The position numbers were made by a program, and so were the translations under genes. A stretch of 64,000 bases of DNA from positions 223,528,832 to 223,592,831 of the forward strand of contig CAKMRJ010005745.1 of NCBI GenBank assembly GCA_928212115.1. Direction: 5' to 3'. Of the stretch, positions 24,434 through 34,420 are shown one piece after another. The DNA is from Lactuca virosa. Lineage: Eukaryota; Streptophyta; Magnoliopsida; Asterales; Asteraceae. The stretch's first letter is position 1; the number at the start of each line of letters is the position of its first letter. Under the pieces are notes generated by a model. The model did not search any database, was not told where the DNA came from, and was given only the letters and a program-made list of their open reading frames with translations.

Positions 24434-24589
24434 GGATGGGGAGAGTATATTGATCTAATGATCGAGAAGGTTTGATTTGAGTTTGTAGAATATAGTAAAA
24501 AAGATGATAAACCTACCACCAGGTTTTGCTTTGCTGGGTTTCGTTTGATCAAGTTGTTGACTAATTAAACCCGAAGTTTAACAAAAACA

Positions 24590-24640
24590 AGAAACTGTAG
24601 AGTAATCATTATTGATCGGTGGTTTCATTAATCTCCAAAA
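24590..24640 (-). promoter_or_regulatory. Conserved ADH upstream block with GGTTT motif (candidate anaerobic response element)
   Basis: AACAAGAAACTGTA followed within 30 bp by GGTGGTTT is shared upstream of copies B (24590-24625), C (54858-54895) and D (61410-61450). TGGTTT/AAACCA is the GT-motif of plant ADH anaerobic response elements. Conservation while flanks diverge suggests function, but no binding data are implied. Confidence 0.4.
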
Positions 24641-24710
24641 ACAAGTTTAAATCCGACCAATAACGAGGATTCGATATGGAAGATTTTGTTATTTGTCTAT
24701 CATTTTAATT

Positions 24711-25494
24711 TTGATTATAATCAATTGTTACCTCTTCCTAAAAGGCGTACGGAATGATCGGACTCCAGCCAACTCCATGGCCGCCGGACTTCTCAGGTTG
24801 GCGGTAAGTCCTCCTGTTATGATAATTTATTTGGAAAGGTCATTATCGTCATTTCAGTATTTTCAGTGTTATTTATTTCAGTTGTAGTTAATCCGATTTG
24901 TAGTTTCCTCATTTTCTTCTTGGAGTTATGCAATGAAATAGACCTTTCGTTCCCAAGAAGGACTACATTACAAAAAAGAGGAAACTACCATGATCTCAGG
25001 AAATCGGATAAGTACAATTGAAATAAACAACACCAAAAATACTGAAATGACGATAATGACCTTTCCAAATAAATTATCATAACACCTCCGACTGTCTGAG
25101 CAAGTTTTAACATCACGAAGATGATGAATAACAAAAGTGATTAAAAATATATGATGATTTTGGTATAATTGTAGAGTTTTCATATTCCATAATTGTATCT
25201 AGGATTAAAAGGGGAAAAAACCTTGTTCATTAGGTTCAGATAGCCTGGAACTCTACCGGCTAAAAGTCCTTGTTTGACGACGGCCAATCCCTCTTTCGGG
25301 AACCCTAATATTGACGAAGACACCAATGAAGCTCGAGATACGATTGATGTTCTTCTTTTCAAAACCCCGCACCCATTTTCTTCCGAGTCGATTCTTTCAG
25401 GGGAGGGGGAAGTATAAGAAGAAGCAACAACAGGGAGGTTTTGGCTCCTGGTTTTTAATGGAAACCCGAAACTTGTAAATCCAATCGTGCCCAT
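24711..25494 (-). pseudogene. Decayed partial copy of the PPD4-like gene
   Basis: Exon 1 is recognisable from ATG 25494 (MGTIGFTSFGFPLKTRS) to GLLAGRVPG. A 1-bp loss then shifts the frame before the exon end near 25240. The exon 2 remnant (about 24737-24814) lacks about 16 bp of the intact sequence and is split from its 5' end by a foldback MITE (24815-25084). Exon 3 is missing: the copy stops in intron 2 at about 24711, where ADH copy B upstream sequence begins. The copy is in the same orientation as the intact gene at 101-809. Confidence 0.88.
24815..25084. mobile_element. Foldback MITE inserted in the PPD4 pseudogene
   Basis: A 270-bp element whose outer 80 bp or so on each side are near-perfect inverted copies (TGTTATGATAATTTATTTGG at the left, its complement at the right). 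CCTCC lies on both sides (24810-24814, 25085-25089). The intact gene has one CCTCC at the matching position (395-401). Confidence 0.88.
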
Positions 25495-25799
25495 CTTTCG
25501 AAGAGCTTCTGGTAGAATGATATGGTAAAAAGATTAGAGGTTGTTTCCTTTTTAGCCTGTAGAATGTAGATCTTCTTCTTCTTCAACAGCTTAAGCACAA
25601 TGTTTAATAGTTCGGATTTGGTAATTACTGTATGTCCTCTTTATGGTTGGTGGGTTGAAATTCGCCACGTCTTTCTCGATTTTTTTTGAATAATAATTTT
25701 TTTGATTGGTATATATTTAGTTACTTTTTCTGTCTATATTTTCTAATTAAATTTGTTGAACCGTTAAAAAAACATTCTTATGACCTGCTAGGCTGCTAT

Positions 25800-27197
25800 T
25801 GTTCCCATAATATCCTACTAAAATCGGGACCATATACCCATAAACATCTCAACTTTCTGCCACGAGCAATCATCTCCTCTATCAGTTTATCTAACAATAT
25901 CATAACCAAAAGGATCAACAACGATACCAAATACTTTATGCCAATTTAAAGGATCATGTTATAACATCAAACAAACTTGGTATGGACTCCAAATAGTCTA
26001 AAAGTTGAATGTCAATTCTTGAAGATGGCCATTTGATTGATATTTGGGAGTAGTCAACAACATTCTGAAATTGTAGCGTTGCATAAGAAACACAAATATG
26101 TGGTTGCGACCACCTGATAACTTGAAATATGACATTTGGCTTAATACCTGAAAGCAAGAAGACACTATATGAGGAATCTTCTAACTTAAAGTGCAATTTC
26201 TTATCCAAGAGCACATATGATATTGATATACCCATCATTCGAACACATTTAACATAAGATGGTAGGAAGAACAGATCAGCTTCTGCTTTCTTATGTGTAC
26301 GAAATCTTGATTTAATTAGAAGCTTGTGAATTTTGACCTATAAGTTCTTGTTAGTGTCAAAAGGCATGAACTTAGTATACCCTTCAAACAAAAATATGAT
26401 AGAGAACACTTAACATTATCAACATTGCACAAATGAATAGTTGTATGCTAAATTTCACAAATTAGCCTTTTCTAATGATAAAATAAATTCACTTATCATT
26501 GTACAACGAGTGAGATGGAAAACGACCAACAAGCTGTGCCGCTAAGCCTTTTGTATGGTAAAACCATTTCTTTTGAATATTACATCCATAGATCTAGGGG
26601 ATATAAAATTGTTATGCATGATCCGTTGTACTCTATTAAGAAGTTCAACTGCATCCGATGCGAGGAAACCAAATGTATCAAATGCAAATGGTATGAACAT
26701 GTGTTGATTTACCATGCACAATTTCTCATGTTTGGTGACTTTGCCTAAATGGAAATGAGATTATGAGTGTTTATAGTAGTCTATTTAACTATATATATGC
26801 GCTCTCTTTCAAGAACATGGTTTTAATCACAATAAGATATTCATGTTCTTGGTAAAATCTGATAGAAACATAAAAGGCTGGTTATCTGATGAAAAGGATA
26901 AATTTCATGTGAAACTCTACCAAAATACAAGAATGCTATAACTGTGATGTGACCATGTGTGCTTGTAAAAACCTGATGAAGAAAGGTTATCTTCAAATTT
27001 ACTAACTAAATTCATCTCTTCAGAATGGTAACATGTTTTATGCAATTCAAATTTGAGTTAGCGTCCTATACATCAGCACCATATTAAATTGATGTTTCCT
27101 CTTTTGATCAGGGCAGAAGTGAATCATATAAAATAACTAGTCCTAATTAACCAGTAACATAAAATTTCGGAAAATCAACTATAACTAAAGAACAAAC
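25800..27197 (-). pseudogene. Decayed partial copy of the GT47 glycosyltransferase gene
   Basis: It aligns in order with 1540-3510. Remnants of exon 8 (25800-25905) and exon 7 (25978-26085) are followed directly by exon 3 sequence (about 26085-26150), then exon 2 (26230-26338) and intron 1 (26339-27197). Exons 4, 5 and 6 are deleted, exon 1 is missing, and the exon 3-2 join is also deleted. Intron 1 is further interrupted by a 297-bp insertion. It cannot encode an exostosin domain. Confidence 0.88.
26454..26750 (+). mobile_element. 297-bp insertion of unknown type in the GT47 pseudogene intron
   Basis: The intact gene reads GCTAAATGGGAATGAG (about 3064-3079). Here the same sequence is split, with CTAAAT on both sides (26448-26453, 26745-26750). 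The insert has no clear terminal inverted repeat or poly(A). It contains a 77-codon open frame (26515-26748) with two C-x2-C pairs (CIRCEETKCIKC). The frame ends only at the insertion edge. I do not recognise the protein; it may be a captured gene fragment. Confidence 0.6.
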
Positions 27198-28024
27198 TAT
27201 TGGAAATTATAAGGGAATAAGGAAAGTTGGCTATTTTCCTTTATCCCACATTGGTAGAGAAAAAACATTTTGAGGGTTTATATTGTTTTTTTCTTGATAG
27301 TCCTTCAAAGGTTTAAGTGGATCAAGAGATGGGTCAAGCCTACACACGTGCGCCTAGCCTAGCCTAGTCGATGCCATGAGTGCGCAAAATGGCACTTTTT
27401 AGGTGATGAAAACCTTCTAGAATCCTTTTTAAAGATAGGATAGACTTTAGGTTTGTTTGAATTCGGATAAGAGTAGATATCAATGCGATTTAGGTGACGA
27501 AAACCTTCTAAAATCCTCTAGAAAGATCGGATAGACTTTAGGTTGGTTTGAATTTGGATAAGTGTAGATATCGATATCTGATTCGAAATTCAAACCACTC
27601 ACAAGTGTCATTTACACAGGATTTTTTTAGTATTCACTTTGTGTTTATCGTCTTCCATTACTATTGGAAAACCGATAAATCTGCATTAAATTAGGTTTGT
27701 TTGAATTCGGATAAGAGTAGATATCGATATCTGATTCGAAATTCAAACCATTCACAAGTCCCATTTACACACGAATTTCAGAGTATTCACTTTGCGTTTA
27801 TCGTTTTCCATTACTGGTGGAAAATCGATAAATATGCATTAAATTAGGTTTGTTTGAATTCGGATAAGAGTAGATATCGATATCTGATTCGAAATTCAAA
27901 TCACTCACAAGTCCCATTTACACACGAATTTCTGAGTATTCACTTAGCGTTTATCGTTTTCCATTATTGTTAGAAAACCGATAAATCTGCATTAAATCCT
28001 GAGTTTTACTCTGTTGCTTACAGC
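27198..28024. repeat. 153-bp tandem repeats with internal palindromes
   Basis: Units start (T)TAGGTTNGTTTGAAT at 27538, 27691 and 27844, an exact 153-bp step, with a shortened unit near 27448. Each unit holds two imperfect palindromes: one around GATATCGATATC with TTTGAATTCG/CGAAATTCAAA arms, and one TTTATCGTTTTCCA/TGGAAAATCGATAAA. The array ends just left of the LTR boundary at 28025. Left of it (27200-27440) is retroelement-like sequence of unknown family. Confidence 0.85.
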
Positions 28025-29589
28025 TGTCACACCCCCAAACGATAAAACGATGGAAACGTTTGGGGGCGGATGACGTCATGTACAGTATCATAACAATTGA
28101 ATAATAGAGATCAAAGCATTCCAAAACATTATATTGATAATTGATAAGTTTTTACATTGTATTCGAATCATTGTTTGACTCCAAAAGCATACAACAAAAA
28201 TATAAGACGTAACAATACTAAGCTCCGTCTTCACAAAACCTGTGTGGGTACCTGTCTACTGATTTCCTGAGAATGCAAGTTGTTTTGAAAAAGTTTCAGC
28301 GTTTAAGTTGGTGAGTTCATAAGCATTTTGTATGAGAAATATATGTCTTTGTTCCTTGAAAATGATAGTGTGTTCTTCCAGAAAATCCAATATTTTCTTT
28401 TAAATGTAATGTAGTCTTAAATACCCTAAGACTGAAAATGTATAAATATTATTGTACTCTGAAGTAGTGTAATGTAGTTTTATATATTTATAAAACCATT
28501 TGAATGCATGTTTCCAGAAACGTAAACTGTATTGTACTGGAAAATAATGTATTGTAGTTGTTTCTGTGTAAAACCCTTTGAACGTATGTATCTGAAACTA
28601 CTAGTTGTACTGTAAAATAGTGTAGTGTAGTTTTATTATTAAATAAAACTATTTGAATGTAAGTTGGCCACGTGAACCAAATGTCTTGTTAATACTTATT
28701 GTGAGTGTTTATTATAACCATGCTAACGACTAGTGGCCTGTACGACGTTCTTCAGACGTCGGAATGGTACGACATTTGCCACCCCAGACCTACCGGTCCA
28801 ACTGTAGCTAACAGTTTAGGTGTGGGATTGTCAGTCTCATATAGATCTATACACAAGTGTCACGCTCTCCCTACAAGAGAATCTGGTTATAATTCAGGGC
28901 TTTAGTGTGTACTCTGGTAGGTACAATGAAGGTAGTGGCTCACAATCATGTATTAATAAGTTTACATATAGTGTAAAGAAATCTCTTTTTCTTGCAACTG
29001 TATGTATTATCCTTTCATAGTGTATTTTGCACTTTGTTTAACGTGGCGTTGCGTTTTAGTCAAAACCTGGTATGTATCTGTTTCACAAATTTAGAAAATA
29101 AAACCATTTCATAAATTTAGTATTTTTGTATAAATGGTAAGAAAATGTATATAATCGTTTCATATTTTTAACACAAGTTTTATTGTGTTTTACTTGTATC
29201 CCCCCCCCCCCCCCTAAAACATAGTAAAATCGTGAAAATTGTAGGGGTATGAACTCACCTCGGGTGTGTTCTTGGCCGGATAACGATGTAACTGGTGATG
29301 TTCTTCGAGTTAGAACATGTGAATATAGTTGTATCCTAATTTGTTTTAAACACGTAATACATGTGCAAATTAGATAACTAACAATTTGAAGTGTTAAATA
29401 ACACTAGTTTATGTAAGAAATACCTACAATAATTCTAGCAATTAGCTTGAAGATTGGTTTCCTGGGAATTTGTTCTTATGATGTTTTGGGTAAAGATATG
29501 AAGATTTGAAGATGTTCTTATGAATTTAGAGAGAAAAGTGAGGAGAATTTGAGACGTAATATGAGAAATGGGAGGAATGATTTCGGTGT

Positions 29590-29647
<58 letters not shown>

Positions 29648-29976
29648 GTAAATAGTGATGTGACATTTGCATTGGAAAGTGTATTTTATCACATTGGAAG
29701 GAGTGACATCGAATAAGGTGGGTGATTTGGTCCAAAAGTCCAACCGAGAATCAAGGGTTTTCGGTCTAGAGTGTCTTCGGCCAAGGGGGTTCTCGGTGGA
29801 GGGATTTCGGTCAAAAGGTGGTGTTCTCGGCTTTAAGAGATTTCGGCCTAGGGAGTGGTTTTGATTCTCAAAACTGAAAACCCTTAAAGTGGGGTATAAT
29901 TCATTATTTATTGGATTTAATTTTTTTTTAACTATTGACTTTTGTTGGCACAATTGACTTTTATTTGACTTTCTTT

Positions 29977-32900
29977 TGTAACACCCCAACTCCCAGGTAT
30001 AAAATTTAAAAGCTTAAAGTCATATTCCTAGACCTACTCGACGAGTTGGTAGCCCCCAACTCGTCGTGTAGAAGCGGATCAGGCCGCGTGATTTATGAGT
30101 CCTACTCGACGAGTTTGAGGACCCCGACTTGACGAGTAGGAGCTGGAAAATGAAACCCTAATTTCCAGGGTTTTGTACCCTATTTAAAGGGTCATTAGCC
30201 TCCCTCAGCCTCCCTTACCGTCCCCCTTGAGCTCAGAAAAACCCTAATCTCGAATACTCTCCATTGTTGTGTGTTAAGAAGCTTAGAAGGTGGATTTTGT
30301 GAAGAAGGCTTGAAGTCTAAGGAGCTTGGAGCAAAGAGAAGCTTGTGGATCTGACTCTACTTCATCTTGTCATCATTTTGAAGGTAACAAGTCGTTAGCT
30401 TGACTTCTCTCTAGCTAGATCTCTTCATGCATAGGTTTAGGGCCATTTTTAGCATATTGGTGAACCATTTCGAGTATTGGCCATGATCTGAAGTTGTAAC
30501 TTCAGATCTGGACTCCTCTAGGTCCCTATAGTCATAAAGTTATCAAATTTAGCAAGCTTTGGCCCTCCTCTTTGGTTTAAACCTTCCCTTAGCTTGGTTT
30601 TGGCATTTCGGACCATGAATGTACGTAAAGTTTGCAACTTTACGTGGAAACCATGCCCTAGTAGGTTAGATCTGTAATTTGGAGCTTTGGGGTAGCTTAA
30701 AAATGTCTGTATGAGAAATAGACTGAAGGGACTCGACGAGTTGCATGGTCAACTCGACGAGTCGGATGAAGATTGGCCGTTATGGGTTTCTGCATGGACT
30801 CGGCGAGTCAATAAGACGACTCGACGAGTCAGTTAGGGTTTTCCTGACTTTTGGACACGCATGGACTCGACGAGTCAACTAAGGTATTCACGAGTTCTGG
30901 AAGGACTTGACGAGTCAGTGAGCTGCACTCGACGAGTTAGGTTAACATGGACTATTGACCTTGACCGTTGACTTTGACTTTGACCAAGGGTTGACCAGTT
31001 TGACTTATGGGGGTATTTTAGTAAATTAGGAATTTATGGAAGTGGTCCTATGGTGAATATAGGTGGCAAAGTTCGTGGCTGTGATTCGAGAGTTTGATCT
31101 TATCACTACAGTTCGACAGTTCTGAGGTGAGTTTTCCTCACTATACTCAAGGGTCTAAGGCACTAAGGCTGTGACAACCCGATATTTCGAGTCAATGTAA
31201 TGTTCGAAAAGTCAAATATTATAAACTATTCTGAATCAATGAAAATTAGCGTCAAAAACGAAGTGTTCTAAAGTCTCAATTGGAGTACAAAAAGTGATAG
31301 ATATTGTATCAAGGTTTTCAAAAATATAGAGAACACTCAAATCCGAGTTATAACGAAGAAATTATGACCAATCAAAGATTCGTGACAAAACCGGTAAAAC
31401 GTTGTTAAGCGTGAAAAGTGAAACTTCAATAAAATACTTATTAGCCTTAGGTATCTAAACGAAAGTCGTAGATTATGATAAACCGTGAGCATACATAAAA
31501 AGAACACCCAAATCTGACTTCGTATGAGGAAGTTATGATTTTTCTAAGTTTCGGAACAGCAATAGACAGCTAAAAACTCGAAATAAAGATCGAGCGATTT
31601 TTAGCCGACGCAACCTAAATGGAAATTGAAGGTCTCGACGATAGTAGTGCAACGGTGAAAAGACAGACGAAAACGGACGCCAGATGAAGAAGTTATGGAT
31701 TTTTAACGAAATTATCCTGTCCCGGCCTATTAAATAAAATATAATTAAAAATAAATCAAAATTAGCCGACGGAGTCAAAATAAAAGTTGTAGGGTATATT
31801 CTCACCTACGCGTGGATATAAAGAACGTCAAAAACGGAGCTCGTATGCGAAAGTTACACATTTTTGAAGTCTTTGGCACACACATCGAGGCTTATCCGAA
31901 GGGAATGACGTAATCTGCCATCCCATCCGAGGTTCGTAAGCAATGACGTAATCTAGCTTCGGAACGCGCTGCGTTCAGGGGAACGCCCTGCGTAGGGGGA
32001 ACTCCCCGTGTTCGCACCAAGACCAGCCCATATATAAAGGGTGCGAGGGTTACGGATTTTGATTGCTCATTTACCATACTCTCTCCCAAACCTCATATTT
32101 CTACCCTCCTGAAACGATCCTGACTTCCCGGTTTCATACCCAAGTCCCGACAAAGGTCTGAAGCTCCGAGAATTCCGAAAAATTCACCACTTTCCGGTCG
32201 AGGTGCCGCCCGAGAAAATCTTGTTTTCTTCAAATCACGCACTTTCCCGGTGAGTTCAAACCCTTACAATTTTATGTTTTCTTTAGTTTTCAGGGGGGGG
32301 GGATACAAGTTTAAAATACCAAAACTATCTAATACATGTTTAAGAGTTTTCCTACACCTTGTAACATGCTGAGCAAGGTGTGTATACGGTTTACACTTAT
32401 CATTTCAAATGTCGATTTATGGAAATACAATGACTTACATAAAAAGATTTCATCCAAACACACACAACACTTTTTGATAAACTATAACAGGTATAGTTTG
32501 AGCACTTCGTTCGACAAAGAAACAGTAACTCAATCGACTTACAAAACAAATATTTCCTTGCACACTACGTGATCTTGTATTAATTAAACTCGCGAGACAT
32601 TCTCCTTCGGGGTACTCCTAAGTACCACAGAAAAGTCCTGTAGTTATAAACAGAATCTCCGGGAGGGAGAACGTGATAGTTGTGTATAGATCTATACTGG
32701 GTCTAACAAACCCGCACCTAAGCTGCTTGCAACAGCTAGACCGACAGGTCTGGGGTGACAAGTGTCATAACTTTCCGACGCCTGAAGAACGTCGCATTCA
32801 AGGCCATCTAGTCTTTAGTATGATTATAACATCTTGCATGGAATATTAACAAAACATACAGTTCACGGAAAATTCTAAGGCTTTATACAAAGGAGTTTTA

Positions 32901-34136
32901 TTTAAATATAAAACACACACCTAAGTATGACGATTTACTTACACATACTAAGCCTTGTTTCAATTTAGTCTACCACAAATCTTTTAGAAAATATTGGATT
33001 TTCTGGAAACAAACTTGTAACAAACGTTAAGGAAACAACATTCATTTTTCATAAAATACTTATGAACTCACCAGCTTTATGCTGATACTCTTTCAAAACA
33101 ACTTGTATTCTCAGGTAATGAGTAATACAGGTAACTACAAGATTTCTGAAGTCAAGACGCTAAGGCGTGGATTCTTTTGCTACATTTTATCATCATATGT
33201 AATTTATTTGGAAAACATGTATTATTTTGAAACAATGTAACCTTTTAAATTATATCTATGATGGTTGTGTTTTACTTTCTTCACTATGGTTATGATACTG
33301 AGCATGACGTCATCCGCCCCCGAACGTTTCCGCCGTTCTGGTTTGGGGGTGTGACAAAGGCCGACCCTTTTGGATTGTTATCATGATATGTTATGCTAGT
33401 ATGATTTGTTAGATCAGTATCCTGGTAGATAGGATGGTATTATGCTGTTATGATCTGTTAGATTAGTATCCTGCTAGATAGGATGATGTTATGCTAATAT
33501 GATATGTTAGATCGGTATCCTGGTAGATAGGATGTTATTATGCTGTTATGATCTGTTAGATCGGTTTTCCTGTCTATAGACTGTTATGTGATTATCTGAT
33601 ATATGTGAACATGTTTGATTGGTGGTTGAGGCTTATCTGCTTTGTGCGAGAGCCAACAGACCTGGGCATTCCAACCCGATGGTTGTGGGCCGTGAGTATT
33701 CCATCCTTAGGATGATTGGACTCGTAGTATGTGGGCATTCCAACCCGATGGTTGTGGGCCGAGGGTATTCCATCCCGAGGATGACTGGACCCATAGTATG
33801 TTGGCATTCCAACCCGATGGTTGAGGGCCTGGGGTATTCCAACCCGATGGTTGATTGGACCCATAGTATGTTGTTTGTGATTATATGTATATTGTTGTAT
33901 GTATGGGTATTTTGGGGGAAACTCGCTAAGCTTCGGGCTTACAATTACAGTTTTGGTTTCAGGTACTTCGGATGATCGCGGGAAGGCGAAGGCGTGATCG
34001 TACAGCTCCTCATATTTTATGATTTTGATTTCTGGGATACTCTGACATGAACTATTTTGAAAACACTTTGTAATAATTAATGGTTTTTAATTGGTTGAAA
34101 AAGTTTTAAATTTGCTTGAATTTTATGGATGTTACA
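29977..34136 (+). mobile_element. Solo LTR with TCTTT target-site duplication, itself hosting another solo LTR
   Basis: It starts TGTAACACCCC at 29977 and ends GGATGTTACA at 34136. TCTTT flanks it at 29972-29976 and 34137-34141. It is the same family as 6510-8882 (ACTCGACGAGT clusters at 30036-30140 and 30731-30950, the ACGTAAAGTT hairpin at 30623-30645, the ATTCCAACCCGATGG minisatellite at 33664-33870). Without the nested element it is about 1.97 kb. Confidence 0.92.
31170..33356 (+). mobile_element. Solo LTR with AAGGC target-site duplication, nested inside the previous one
   Basis: It starts TGTGACAACCCG at 31170 and ends GGGGGTGTGACA at 33356, with AAGGC at 31165-31169 and 33357-33361. 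It sits next to the conserved GTGAG/CTCAC hairpin region of its host LTR. Its own TATA-like CATATATAAAGG is near 32029-32040, with the palindrome GAACGCGCTGCGTTC near 31962 just upstream. Confidence 0.92.
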
Positions 34137-34420
34137 TCTTTGACTTTTATTGACCCGAAATAACCGGTTGTTACATTATCCCCCCGTTAGAGGGAATTTC
34201 GTCCCAAAATTATTTCTAAAGTGGGTACTCATGAACTAGGGAAGAGGTGCGGGTATTTTTGTTTCATCTGGTCTTTTCGTTCCCAAGTGAATTTAGGTCC
34301 TCGCTTGGCGTTCCAGCGGACCTTTACTATTGGTATACAGCTTTGTTTCGTTCTCTTGATTTCCCTGTCCATGATTACACAGGTTCCTCTACGAAGTGTA
34401 GACTCTCGTTTATCTCGATT

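Larger units (their letters stand above)
28025..34175 (-). mobile_element. 3' LTR of a decayed minus-strand Gypsy element, interrupted by nested solo LTRs
   Basis: On the minus strand the LTR starts TGTAACAACCGG at 34175, immediately after a polypurine tract (CTAACGGGGGGA) and the decayed pol gene. It ends GGGGGTGTGACA at 28025. The block 29977-34141 is a later insertion, so the LTR proper is 34175-34142 plus 29976-28025, about 2 kb. Its ends match the family of 31170-33356. It contains a C-homopolymer near 29200-29214 and a (TA)n tract at 29594-29645. Confidence 0.8.

Noticed and set aside
29435..29989. 184-codon minus-strand frame
   Set aside because: It runs through the (TA)n tract as a Tyr/Ile repeat and lies inside an LTR; no domain.
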